Origin: Engraulis encrasicolus
Taxonomy: Eukaryota; Chordata; Actinopteri; Clupeiformes; Engraulidae
Assembly (NCBI RefSeq): GCF_034702125.1
Contig: NC_085865.1
Span: 25,200,067-25,264,066, forward strand
DNA: 64,000 nucleotides
Direction of reading: 5' to 3'
In this document: positions 12,961-25,572 of the stretch, in pieces
Numbering within the stretch: the stretch's first letter is position 1
Layout of the letters: every line of letters starts with the position of its first letter
The notes under the pieces: generated by a model
Told to the model about the DNA's origin: nothing
Database searches by the model: none
The model's input: only the letters and a program-made list of their open reading frames with translations
Made by a program: the position numbers and the translations under genes

Positions 12961-13991
12961 CATGAATTAATGGTGAAACCCATAATTCATGTTTTGTGCA
13001 TCTGAGTTACTTCAATATTTCAAAAAACAAAAAAGTCAAACAAATATTAATGTTTCTAAAAATAGATGGTCCGCAGAGCAGTTCAGGTTGGTTGCTGAAG
13101 TATAATAGCCTGGGAACTCCCATACTGCCTTAAGTTCTACACAATCGTTTCGATCTGAAAGACAGTCTGGCGAGGATGACTCATAACGTCCAAGATCATG
13201 GTACCTGTGTCATAATGGCCAAGCATTCCGACCTTTACAGTTTCTCTGCCCAATCAGAGTGTGTCATAATAGCCAAGTATTCTGCCCCCTACGGAATTTA
13301 ATATAGGCAACTCCCCAGACCTAATCTCACTTGTGATTAGGTCTGGTGTTAACCAGGCAAGAAGTATAAAGGCAAGGTTGTGAGAAGGTGGCCAATTTAT
13401 CCTTTTGCTTGGAGAAAATTTGTGTTACTGTAATGAGAAACCTCATAGTGATTTTCTGCATCTGATTACTGCCTACAAACCTAAAAAAAAGCCTGTTGGC
13501 AAAAAAGTTCAGGTTGGTTGCTCAAATGAAGGCAAACGTTTCTGAATGAGAGGATGCTCAAACAAACAAATTTCTCAATGGGCTTCAGCTTAGAACCACT
13601 GCAAGTGTTAACGTGAAACCTTCTAGTGATGTTGTCTGAACCATATGCAGATGAATGTTTATAAAAGTAAAAAAGACAGAACAGTTGAAGGGTGCGTTTC
13701 TCAATTGCGTCGTTATGACACTTAAGAAATAGAGTCCAGGTTGGGTTGGCTGGAGTGAAGGCATGGTTGGCTGGAGTGAAGGCATGGCAAGGTGGTAATG
13801 CGGAAAACGGGGACATTTCCCTATTAGGCTCTTTTCCACCCGTCTGTGCCATGCTGTGTTGTGTTGAGCTAAGTGGTGCTGTCGCGCTGTACCGGGTAGA
13901 AGACGGGAAGTGAAAAAGGACCTAGTGATCTGAATCATTTAAATATTTCAAAAACCCAACCAGTCATACACAGTGGGTGATTTACGGTACC

Positions 13992-14134
13992 TGTCAAAGT
14001 TCCAAACACTCACTGGCATAGCTGAGGAAATTTCGATGTTATTTCTTCTTCGGATGGAAGATATTAGTATGCCCTCTACCTACTTTCTTAAGCATGAGCC
14101 TGCATGATCACATGCTCTTCCATGCAATACACGC

Positions 14135-14140
<6 letters not shown>
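13992..14140 (+). repeat. Copy 1 of a duplicated block that runs into a CA microsatellite
   Basis: It matches 16650-16798 with substitutions and small indels. Shared phrases are CCTGTCAAAG, CACTCACTG, CATAGCTGAG, AAGCATGAGCCTGCATGATC and CTCTTCCATGCAATAC. Both copies lead directly into a (CA)n tract, so the microsatellite was probably part of the duplicated unit. Confidence 0.85.
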
Positions 14141-14222
<82 letters not shown>

Positions 14223-14252
14223 ACACACACACACATACACACACACACACAA
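14130..14252. repeat. (CA)n microsatellite
   Basis: A CA tract with a few ACAG/ATAC interruptions near its right end. Confidence 0.96.
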
Positions 14253-14704
14253 ACGAAAGAAGACGCAGTTGGCAGAACGGTTCCGATTGGTTGCTGGAGT
14301 GAAAGCAAGGTTGTGGGAATGCAGCAAGCGGGGGCCAATTTGTCAATGGGCCTGAGCTTAGAGCACATTAACATTGCATTAAAAACCTTCATCAGGCTGG
14401 GGAGATCGATGGGTGGATTTGGGGGCTTAGTCTCCTCTCCCTCCTCTGATCCTGTGTGATGTCTGTGCCGTGGCCTCTGAAGCCTGAGCCAAGCCTCACA
14501 AACTACAGGAGGTCAGAGCTCCAGAATGAGAACACTTCTTCCAAGATCCAAACCGTTTGTCTAAAACAGTCTTGGAAATACTTTTTTCTTATTGTTATAA
14601 TCATTTCACGATCGAGCATTTGTGCACACCTCAGTAGCCTACTTGGAACAGGTGCGTTGAATATAACCAAGGCTACCACTCAAAATTGTAAACAAAATCT
14701 TGCA

Positions 14705-14753
14705 CAGTAGAAACAGAAGCCAACGTTTCGATCCATTCTTGATCTTTATCAAG
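14705..14753 (-). other. Degenerate hammerhead-like core (minus strand)
   Basis: Read on the minus strand the sequence is CTTGATAAAGATC..GGATCGAAACGTTGG. It matches the layout of the better-preserved core at 60767-60796, but the CTGATGA box has decayed to TTGATAA. It is probably the remnant of a retroelement end. The rest of 14755-15880 shows no gene or recognisable repeat. Confidence 0.35.
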
Positions 14754-15875
14754 GAGAGAAAACATTGCCGTCTCTCATGACCCTGGTTTGTTCCTCTCAC
14801 AGCCCTTTACCCATATCCGCACATCTATAATACCTAGGATATTTATTAATATGAAAGCAGACAATGTCATGAAAATACAGTTAGTCATGTTTGATTCAAT
14901 TTTAAATCTAATCTACCCTTGTATTGTTTGTTATCTGCTCATCTAAAACCAATCTTTTGCTGAAAATCTGAAAAAGTTGCTGTAATTAGGCATGTCTGAG
15001 TCAGCGAAAACGTAAGTCCTCTGATTTGCGTCTTTCAAACAAGGTTAGTTCCCACCGTTTTTACTGAATATCATCTACTCAGCAGGGCAGGGCTTTGCTG
15101 ATTAACATTGCATCACATTTAAATTACCATGATAGATTGTGTTTTGTTTATGACAAGCAGCCATACCAAACAGTCCAAACCTGCTGAAGTTGTGCTTTAA
15201 ATGTGCTATGGAATAAAATGGCTCAGTCCAAACAGCAGATGTAATTTTCCATCACAGTTTGCAAACAAATCTAGCTTTTCATTACACTGACAAGATGGTC
15301 TGGACTGTGTAACTAACAACACATGGCGGATGTAACAAAATAGATGTTTTCAGAAGCTGTTTGGAGAAGCCTGCATGCACATATTTCTTGAAGGAGATTA
15401 ATGGTAAAAAAAAGCAATGCCATTTTGTCCACATAGACTGGATGTAGATATTCTCCCTCGAGGGTATACAGGGGGACAGACAGTTGATGAATAGTGTTGA
15501 AGAAACATCCAGTTAATTATCTATCGGAACAACAGCACCAAAATTGCCTGAGGATATGTATTCATTATTTCAAAGCAAAAAATAAAAAAAAGTTGGAGGG
15601 TTTTCAAACTTTGCAAAACTTTGCATGCTGAAAGTAAAGACAAACAAACAAACAAACAATGTGAGAAGGACACATTTTCATGACTGATGCGTTTGGGTTT
15701 TATTTTTCTCAGCGCCACTGCTGTCATTCCAACTGAAAGCGTTGAATAGTTTAGAAAATGTTCTGACCTAGATTGTTACACTGAGCCTGAACAAAATAGG
15801 TGGGTATATATTGCCATTATTTTGGCGACTCACAGGGAGATTGACACGTAGAGGCAGTCAAAGTAATAAGCAGAG

Positions 15876-15876
15876 G

Positions 15877-15921
<45 letters not shown>
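15876..15921. repeat. (GA)n microsatellite
   Basis: A short pure GA tract with smaller GA-rich patches to about 16010. Confidence 0.93.
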
Positions 15922-15925
<4 letters not shown>

Positions 15926-16375
15926 CGTGTGGAAGGGAAAGAGACAGAAAGTAATATGACATACAGACAGGCAGAGAGAGAAAGGCAGACTATAAGAGAG
16001 AGAGAGAGATAGATTGACAGTAATTCACAAATGGGGCTTCAGGTATTTTTTTTCACATTGATGTGAGACGTGCAGCAAGCAAACAGCTGGTGGTAATTTG
16101 GTAAGTAATTACTGGAGCTCCCAGTTGGGGCGCGGGACATAAGACTTGTCAATGCCTCTGTCATATCTGGGACAGGAGCACGTCCCGTGGCAGTAGTCTG
16201 CAGAGTTGAGATGGGAGGAAGGCATTAGAGCACTCAGGAGAGTAAAAGGAAGCTGTACAAGGTGATGAGGAAACACACACACACACAGCTTGGCCAGGGC
16301 CATCTCATCTCATGCAGTAAAGAGTACTGTAGGTGGGTAGCAAGACTTTAATGACACACAAACAGGAGTGTCTAC

Positions 16376-16418
16376 GCACACGCACACGCGCAGGCACACA
16401 CACACGCGCACGCACGCA

Positions 16419-16462
<44 letters not shown>
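16376..16462. repeat. (CA)n/(CGCA)n microsatellite
   Basis: A mixed CA and CGCA tract that becomes pure CA after about 16421. Confidence 0.95.
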
Positions 16463-16463
<1 letters not shown>

Positions 16464-16649
16464 GCTTGGCATGCTTGCACCCACGCACACAGTGACACAC
16501 AGGTTGAGTTTATACGAAATGGGGAACTTCAAAATGGCGAGAAATATCAAATAGAAAAAAACAGCTATCACAGAGACCACATGTGTTTAGTTGATGTGAA
16601 AAACTTAATATTACCACAGCAGCATGCTTCGCCATCTGTGTGATTCACC

Positions 16650-16798
16650 TGTCAAAGCTACAAACACTCACTGACATAGCTGAGGGAATTTCGATGGTAC
16701 TTCTTCTTTGGAGGGATAATTTTAAAACTACTCTCCCTTTAAGCATGAGCCTGCATGATCACTCTCTTGCTCTTCCATGCAATACGCGCACGCTCACA
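16650..16798 (+). repeat. Copy 2 of the duplicated block
   Basis: Partner of 13992-14140 in the same orientation, 2.66 kb downstream, and likewise followed at once by a CA tract. Confidence 0.85.
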
Positions 16799-16813
16799 CA
16801 CACAAGCGGGCAT

Positions 16814-16844
<31 letters not shown>

Positions 16845-16854
16845 CACGCACACG

Positions 16855-16920
<66 letters not shown>
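16796..16920. repeat. (CA)n microsatellite with CGCA start
   Basis: The tract starts with CACACAAGCGGG and several ACGC units and is pure CA from about 16859 to 16920. Confidence 0.96.
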
Positions 16921-16923
<3 letters not shown>

Positions 16924-17035
16924 GGAACCTGTCTCCAAACATCTGCAAGCAGATGTCGACCTAATTAGCCGTGGTATCTGCAGGCAGACAGCCTGTGGCT
17001 ATCTTCGGATCTCACAGCCCTCTCTGCCAGCCCTG

Positions 17036-17270
17036 ACTGGGGTTGCCAGATGAGACTGACTATTTCCAACCCAAAAAACTGCTCAAAACCCACCTGGAAG
17101 CACTAAATCCTGCCCAATGTTGACTACATTCTATTGAATTCTATGGCCATAAATATGCATTAAAAACCTGCCCAAAGGCCGTTTTTTGCCCTTTTTTACC
17201 CATTTTTTACCCGCAGACGGCCATCCTAAGCAGCCCAATTGGCATGCAAGTCGCCCAATCTGGCAACACT
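17036..17270. mobile_element. Short MITE with TIGCCAG-type ends (probable hAT)
   Basis: The left end GGGTTGCCAGAT and the right end AATCTGGCAACACT are inverted. The interior is a non-coding AT-rich core with CCCA-rich flanks. The outermost bases have diverged, so I could not define a target duplication. Confidence 0.5.
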
Positions 17271-17763
17271 GACCCAGACTTTCTGCCTTGCCTTGCTGCC
17301 TTAGCTGTCTGCCCCTGAGCACAGGAGCAGCCTTAGGGGAGGATGGTTGGCCACGGGAGCTGGGACCATCCAGGGTCAGTCTTGAACCTTGCCTGCCTTT
17401 GAGCCAGTGAGCATATACACATGCATGCTCAGGCAGGCTAAAACACACACACACACACACACTGACATATAAACATGCATTGCACAAGATTACACAATAT
17501 TGTGCAAACACACACAGAGACACGAGCAAACGCACACACACAGTTTAGTACTTTTATTTGGATCGCAGCACATTAAAAGTTATACAGACCCAAATACTGC
17601 TGGAAATCAGAAATCACAGAGTTGTATAGGTATGATTATGATAATTTATGGATAAATATGGCATCTCCGTCTCCAAACGGACAAACTGCCTATTATGGCA
17701 GAGATGGAACAGTATTTTGCCAGTGTCTTTGCTGTTGTTTTGCGCAGTCCAGACAGTTGCAGT

Positions 17764-17908
<145 letters not shown>

Positions 17909-18117
17909 CAAAATCATGATGGCTGCCTGACAGACAGTGTGGAGCCACAGATAGGTGTGTGGATATAGAAGTGTGCGGATGTGGATGAAGTTAATGGTGG
18001 AAATTTCTGCTGGCAGTTTATGAGGAACTGGCTTGCTTCATTGGCATGCTGTTACCCTGCTAAGCACTGATTGAGGAGGGGTATGAAGGGAGAAAAAATC
18101 ACAGTAATTGAATATGT

Positions 18118-18260
<143 letters not shown>

Positions 18261-18299
18261 CATTCATGGAAGAGAGAAGAAATGGGGAAGAGAGAGAGT

Positions 18300-18302
<3 letters not shown>

Positions 18303-18375
<73 letters not shown>
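18303..18375. repeat. (GA)n microsatellite
   Basis: A pure GA tract of about 72 bp lying 43 bp after a GT tract on the same strand. Confidence 0.97.
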
Positions 18376-18378
<3 letters not shown>

Positions 18379-18701
18379 CTGGAGGGGCTATATTTGCAAA
18401 GCTATCTTACCTGATCAATATTAGATTACATTAAGAGCAGAGGGGAAGGGGATGGTCTCTGAGCGATATGTTTTCATCAAGTGCAGTCTCCCAGCAAATC
18501 AATGCAGAATCGGCCTCCGAGATATTTCTGCCTGGTGCCCATCCCTCACACAGACTCTCATCAGCCCCGGCCCCGTCTACTCTACTCATGCAGCCACAAT
18601 AAACAAGGCAAGGGTGACCTCCAACAAGAGAGAGGTTTCAAGAGCAGAAAGGTGAAAGGAGAGGTGGCACGCGAAGAACAAAGCAAGATTGATCAGCAAG
18701 A

Positions 18702-18702
<1 letters not shown>

Positions 18703-18759
<57 letters not shown>

Positions 18760-18760
18760 A
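18703..18760. repeat. (GAAA)n microsatellite
   Basis: A tetranucleotide tract of about fourteen units. Confidence 0.96.
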
Positions 18761-20165
18761 TAAGAAAGAGCTTGACAGTTGAGAAGAATACAAAGCATGA
18801 ATACAGATGTGCAGGTAACATAGTACGACAGAAAGACGTAAGACTGAGAAGAAATAGATGACGCCAAATGCTACGGAGTAGAGAATTGTGGGTAGAAGAA
18901 CATTGGGGGTGAAGGCATAATAGTGGGAGGGCATTAGGAAAAGATTTTGAGGGGATAGGCTAATGGGAGGACATTGAGAAATAGGAAGGAGGTCTAGATG
19001 GGTGGTGGTGATAAAGAGGGCTAATGTGGTCATGGAGGTCGATCTGCACAAATACAAAAGCTGATCCGGCCTCAGAGGAGCTCCCCGAAATGAGTAAATA
19101 ATGATCACATTTGCAAAAAGAGATTCCTCAACAGATCAGCGAAAGCCCATTTCATCCCACTCACCCACCCATCATCTCATCGCACCCGTCATCCTAAGCA
19201 ACTCTGCAACCCGATGACGACAATGTGCATTCTCAAGAAGCCCCGTTCTCTAATTAGTTTTCCGGGTTGCGATCAAAGACATCTGCCTCGACATGAACTT
19301 TCTAGAAGATATTCATTAGTGGAAAAAAATGCATCGCGTGGGATGTTTGTGCTCTATCATCTTTTCTCATGATGAATATACCAATTATGCGGTTACTTTG
19401 TATCCTCATTTAGGGAAAAGGCATTCTCATAAATCTGAATTAATATTTAATGGCAACATATAAGGCTTTTGCACCCTGCGGTGCACTTAAATTATAGCCA
19501 TATCCGGTTTCTCTGCTTCGCAATTACTGCTACAGGGAATTATTTTCCATTGTTTCACTGACACATTAATTGGCATTAGTGGAGTGTTTGGTCATCCCAT
19601 TTGCAAACTATCCCTTAATCGTGAACTGCACAGTAAATTTCAATTAAATTAAAATGTCAGTTCAAATCCTGGGGCTTTGGGGTTGCCACCCCCATACAAC
19701 AAGACTTCCATGAAAATTATTTTGAATACTCGTTTTAAAAGAACATTAGCATTTTGTCATCATTTACCTTTTTTGAGTCACGTGTGTTTGTACAGAATTT
19801 GTTATCATTCATTTTGTCAAAACATTAGAGTGGCATGGTATGAACATACAAGATATTTCTTACAGTCGTTTATGTCACTATATGTACACGTCTGCCCTAC
19901 ATGGTAAGACACAAGGATGATCTTGACACCAATGTCACTGATGTGCATGACAGCACGATGATACATTAATACACGCTGTACCTCCAGTGGCACGCTTTAC
20001 TACAATACTATCACATATCACAGGGTGTTTAGTCATGCACTAAGACTTGGTCATTGCCATCCTGGTAACAGCAAATTTATAACGACGTTTGGCTATACTG
20101 TTAAACTAGGCAATGCAAACACATAGACGAAAATTATATGCACATTCATGAATAGTGCTCGGAAA
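18761..20165. other. Single-copy-looking sequence; possible conserved element at 19300-19660
   Basis: No gene or repeat is supported. The section 19300-19660 is AT-rich and free of simple repeats, with many homeodomain-type cores (TTAATATTTAA, ACATTAATTGG, TTCAATTAAATTAA). This is a compositional impression only. Confidence 0.25.
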
Positions 20166-21759
20166 TACTGCAACAGGCACGTGCACTCCAATACGGCAGG
20201 GGAGGCACGGCCTCACCAGCCCGAGATGATTATGATGAGATGCAGTAAATGTGAATAATAGTTACAATAACAGCTATTGTTTTCGAGCATCTGCACCATA
20301 ACTACCATTTAAGCAGTGTTTAAACTGTTTCACTCGTTTTCAGTCATTTTTGTGGCCAAAATCGTAATATTTGCCCATTGCATGTCAAATTCCTCCGAAT
20401 ACGGTGAATTTGGGGCAACTCTGAATTTGCCTCACCCCCGGATTGCGCAATCCCTCGTTAACAGGCTTGAGCGCATGCGCCATTTTGCTCGTTCTGTGAA
20501 TGCAACCTGGTAATATTGTATTAAACGTTTTTATACATTTAATAGAAGTATGTATGGTGTGCCCTCATTTCCTGATATTTTTTTTACTATTTTCTACGTG
20601 TGATTATCATTTCTTTACTCTGAACGCCCACTGAAATATACAGTGGTGAGGCCAGCAGTAGCCTGGCCGCAGACTCCTTCTGGAGTTGAGTCTTGCTGGC
20701 CAGTTACGTCATAGCGAATCTGAAATTCACAATACAGTCAGTCGGTGTTGTTGGCTAGCTTGTTCACGTTGACTGCTACAAGTGGATTTCATAACGAAAC
20801 TAAGAGCATTCTCAAAGTTGGATTTCCAAGGGGAAAATATGTGATAAAGAATGGAGGACCGACAGAGCTGAAGGGTTTGCTACTCAGGTGACCGGTCAGA
20901 ATAACTACCCGATCATTTCAAAGTGAGTGGTACAACACTGCAGAAAATATTGTTGTTTCCCCTGTGTCTTGTTTGCAACCGGCGAGAATGTGTGGAAGAC
21001 CATTCGGGATTCGGGATTCGGGACTTTACGACTTAACAATTTACTAAGGACTAAGGAGCCTCACGAAACAAAAATCCTCGCGGCTACTCATATTCAATGC
21101 CAAATTGCTTTGGACGTTTGGGGGGACGTTTGGGGCTTTGGATGAACAGCACCGGCTAAAGTAACGTTAGCATGCACAACGCTAAAGTGAAGGAAAAGAG
21201 CGGCGCATGGACCTGATGCACGAGTTCAGGTAAGACAAATTTCCTGTGTGTGAAGCCTGTGTTTGTGAGACCCGTGGGGAGGTAGAGAATCCGCCGTGAT
21301 TCTGTCCAGTGTGGTAGCTCTTGTGATGGGCACCGGATTCTCATGTGCCCGGTAACTGTTTGTAAAGTTGAGTACAGGGTACCGTTGAGGTAAATCAAAT
21401 ATACCCGTGTAACTACAAGACTCTGATTGAATTCCAAGGTGTAGGCATAACAGAAATGACAGTCCCAAAATATTTGGTGACCATATCGAAGCGTGTGTAT
21501 AATATCTGTTTACGTTGACATTCGCTTCCTGCCACACCTTTGTCCCACATCGCTTGCTGTAGCCTCGTACAAGTAGATGTAGGCCTATATTTGCACGAGA
21601 GTCCAGTTCGTATGACAAAAGCTATCACACCGGTTTGTTCGCCGTGGTGCTCAGTGGTCTATATGACACCATGTTTTGAATCCTGTGTGTCTTGAGCATC
21701 CGCCGTGATGCTCAGTCTACATTGCTGCTGCTGTGTGGTTTATGTGAGATCACTGTTTG

Positions 21760-21761
<2 letters not shown>

Positions 21762-21814
<53 letters not shown>
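21762..21814. repeat. (GT)n microsatellite inside the hAT element
   Basis: It follows a 45-bp phrase ending CTGTTTGAATACTGTG. The same phrase, slightly changed, precedes the second GT tract at 22318, so the phrase and tract were duplicated together. Confidence 0.95.
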
Positions 21815-21816
<2 letters not shown>

Positions 21817-21859
21817 AGCAGTGGGCTGTGAAGGAGCTTACACTCTCCACTACTCTCCC

Positions 21860-22267
21860 CTCACCTACCCTCCTCTTCTCCCCTCCTTTTCTCCTCTCCT
21901 CTCCTCTCCTCTCCTCTCCTCTCCTCTCCTCTCCTCTCCTCTCCTCTCCTCTCCTCTCCTCTCCTCTCCTTTCCTTTCCTCTCCCCCTCTCCTCTCTTCT
22001 CTCCTTTCCTCTCCCCCTCTCCTCTCTTTTCCCATCTCCTCTCCTGTCCTCTCTTTTCCCATCTCCTCTCCTCTTCTCTCTTCTCCTCTCCCTCTCCTCT
22101 CCTCTCCTTGAGCTCCTCTCCACTCCTCCTCCTTTCTCCTCTCATCTCTTCTCCTCTCTCTTCTCCCCTCTCCTCCTCTCTCCTCTTCTCTCCTCCTCTC
22201 CTCTCCCCTCCCCTTCTCTCCTCTCCTCTTCTCTCCTCTCCTCGCCACTACTCTCCTCTCCTCTGCT
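21860..22267. repeat. (CTCCT)n and related pyrimidine tract
   Basis: About 400 bp of almost pure pyrimidine on the plus strand. The part 21890-21970 is a clean CTCCT pentamer array, and the rest mixes CTCTT, CCCCT and TTTCC variants. Long mirror-symmetric pyrimidine tracts can form triplex DNA; that is general knowledge and not shown here. Confidence 0.95.
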
Positions 22268-22315
22268 CTGCTGTCCATTGGTGCTGTGTGGTTTATGTGA
22301 GACCACTGTTTGAAT

Positions 22316-22429
<114 letters not shown>

Positions 22430-22621
22430 TCTAATAGCATTTTCTCTGCGGAAATGCAGTAAGCTTATGTCAAAATATGTAGGCCTACCTTATGTTAAGA
22501 AAGCTGCTATGACATATGGAACTTGTCGGTAGGCCTATTTGGCAATTATTTATTTGAAAATCTGATATTGAAAAAGTTGCCTCACCAGCCATAAATCCCA
22601 GTGCACGTCACTGTACTGCAA

Positions 22622-25572
22622 ATATGTGAAAATCAAAAAAGGGTGGAATGTTTCTTAAACGGGTGTGCAGTTCACTTTTGGTGATCTTTTGCAAAGAAAC
22701 GGCATCCTGCAGTACACACCCTGTAGGGTTAGACCAGGAGCAGAACTCCATCATGATGTTTTATGTAAGCCCCGATTGTTATGGCCTGCTTTGTAAATCC
22801 TAATAGACCTACCTTGTTTGGCCAAGTGTTTTTAATCAAACAGGGCATTATAGATCATACTGTTGTAAAGCCTGAGCTATTATTTTGATGACGTCATCAG
22901 ACTTGCAATTTTTGTTTTCTTGCGCAGATTCCCGCTGCTGTATTTTGCAGTTACAAGCCTCCATTTGGCTGCCTCTGAACGGAAACAATGGAGCTCTTTT
23001 TCATGTGACTGGGGTTTTTCCAACCCCTTGGCGGCACTTAAGAGTAGCACCTATGGGCACTTCACAGCAGCCCTTCACACCTATTAATATTGCATTTACT
23101 TTGCAGCACTAGCCAGAGACACACACACACAAACGTCAGTCTGAGATGGACCAACGGCGATGCATAGTTAGCTGGGAATCTCTCACGCAGGCTGAGGGGA
23201 CTGAGGAGAGAGGGGCTATATAAATGAACCAGCCGTATTAAGCAGTAGGCCTACATCTCGCCCTTTGATCTGCCGCAGCACCTTTGGGTGTGTTAATTAG
23301 CGGCAAGCTAATGGGGCCCGTTCTAACAATAGAGGCAGACTATACCGTCGCATGTGGATGGCGAAGGAAGAAAAATTCAGGAGGAGGTTGTGTTGTGTGA
23401 AGACTTTAGCAGTAAACTGAGCCGGGGAAACATAAGGATTCCGAGTCGAGTCGAGTCGAGTCTAGTCACCCGGGCCGTGATAAAGCAAAGACGGCTAATG
23501 GCTTGTGTTTGATGTGGTATGCTATGCATGCGGCATCGCAAAAAAAAAAACTTTGATTGCATCAGTGTCAGCAAGTCTTTTCCGCAGCCTAATTTAGAAA
23601 ATGCTAAAAAGGTGGAGACAACTGTTATATCTCATCCCATTAGTAGGCCTACACTTGGATGCTACCCAGCTACACACTATTTGAGGTTATGCATGATGGA
23701 ATAGCAGTGGTTGAGGATATATTCCATCTTCACACTGGGAAGTTGATAAGGGTACATCAATTTTCAGTACATGTCAGCAAGGCTTTGTCTGGGTGTTCTG
23801 TCAAAACATGAGTTATCCAAGTAAAATTATGCCAAACATATACCTATACTGTATGTAGCACCGTGTCTAGTGTGTCTATTCCTGCATGAATATGAACCAT
23901 AAGAAATGAAAAGTACATACTGAAAGAATGAATATATCAAAGTTGTTTCTTTCTTTGGAAAATTATGGAAAATATTGAGGACCTTTTAAAATTGAACACT
24001 TTAGAGTTCATATTTAAAATCAGATGTTCAATTATTAGTAATTTTGAATGAAAGATAACACATTTCCAACCACAGGATGCATGTTTGTATTGATGTGCTG
24101 AATTTCCTTCACCATTGTATTTGCCATGCCAATAAAAATGTTATTAATAACCCCGTTCACGCTTTTTTCACAATATTGAGTTGGTCCAAATTGCTGACTG
24201 TGAGAGTGGTGTTGGAGTGGATAACACTGTTCTACCCTATCACCCGAAGCACAGTGCCTCACTGTATGTTTTCGAAAAAAAAATCAATACATTTTTTTCC
24301 TCGTCTCGTGTCAGCCTTAATGAGATCTGTGGAAAGACGTTCTTGCTGTAAAGGCCCTTCCTGTAATCGCATGAAAAATTCTGCAAGTCTTCTAAAGCAT
24401 CTGTGTTTATTATTATTGACAGGCTATGAAGAATGAAGCCTGCTCGCTGCCAGGAGATTACAGTTGTTAAGCCTCTCAAATAAGACTTGTCAAAACATCT
24501 GCCAACTTTTGACAAGTTTTTATTTTACTTATTTTCTGTCCGAGTATTTCAGCTCAAATTCTTTTTCAAGTTGTTCCTCACTTATGCTCTTAAGGTAATT
24601 CTCTCGGCATGCACTGCAGTTGGTTATAATTTGAAGTCATAGATGAATGGACTTCTGCGTCATATAAACAGTGAAATTATACATGTAGTACTGCGTGTCT
24701 GTAAGGCGAATTTACATATTTCCAAATCAGTTCCTCAGAGGTTTATTACACAAAAGGTCTGTAGTCTATTTGTGCTCACTTCTAAAGAACATGCCAGAAG
24801 ACATGGCACTCCAATGTTCTTTTTCGTAAGACTCGGTCACCATCTCTATGGGAGAAGCTCATTGACTGTCAATTAGCTTCTCCCATAGAGATGGCTCCCT
24901 CATCTCACTCAAAGAACTGGGGACATATTCATGTCCTATTGTTTTGTAACTGATGACCAAGTGTTGTGTCAATTACTACACTGTATATTGGAGTGTGGGG
25001 GGCACCGGCACCCTGCCCTCACAGAGTAAAAGAATTGCAGTGTTAAGTCAACACATGGATGATTGAACATGTTCTAGTGTGTCTTTGGTCCCAGAGTACT
25101 CTCGAAGTCTTGAATTAACACAACATTTCTACTGTGCATGCCCAGAACAGAAATTCAAAATTTCCCAAAAACCTTGGCAACATTCTTTCACCATTTCAGG
25201 GATGACGGCATAATGTATTTTCCCATAAGCCATGACCCAGCTTTTGCTGTGTCTGTTCCCATTTTATAACTATGTGGTATGATTTGCCCAAGATGCTCTT
25301 GAAGTGGAAAAAGAAATTCAGAAAGAACCTTGGCATACCTTGACCTTTCTAAAAAAAAAAGCATGCCTAGCGTACAAGGCATAGCCTACACACTGCACTC
25401 ATGCAGCCACTGGAAAACCATGAAAAAAGGCTGCAGTCACTACTTGGGTGGGGGGAAGAAAGAGGCAAACCTCTTAATAGGGGCTTCATGGTTTTAGTCA
25501 GTAAACCACATGCTTGAAACACAATCCTTGTTTATGGGCCACAACTAGAATGTAATGACATATCCAACAACA
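22622..25572. other. Single-copy-looking sequence
   Basis: No gene is supported. Short items include a GAGTC pentamer repeat at about 23444-23462 and the perfect hairpin listed separately at 24840-24894. Open frames here are short and resemble nothing that I know. Confidence 0.4.
24840..24894. other. Perfect 20-bp-arm hairpin
   Basis: The arm CCATCTCTATGGGAGAAGCT (24840-24859) is followed by a 15-base loop and then its exact reverse complement (24875-24894). The loop itself pairs ATTGAC with GTCAAT. The total length of about 55 nt is in the size range of a microRNA precursor stem or the core of a palindromic MITE. I do not recognise it as a known microRNA. Confidence 0.85.

Larger units (their letters stand above)
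12980..14410. repeat. Degenerate local repeat cluster
   Basis: Fragments of one unit recur. Copies of CAGGTTGGTTGCT-like sequence appear at about 13086, 13509 and 14285; GGCAAGGTTGTG-like at about 13371 and 14306; TCAATGGGC..AGCTTAGA at about 13576 and 14342; and a GGTTGGCTGGAGTGAAGGCATG doublet at 13744-13785. The copies are diverged and incomplete, so the unit boundaries are not clear. No coding capacity. Confidence 0.5.

Noticed and set aside
21828..22313. Open frames of 113-191 codons rich in Ser-Pro-Leu or Arg-Glu-Gly
   Set aside because: They come from the CTCCT pyrimidine tract, which lacks stops in most frames.
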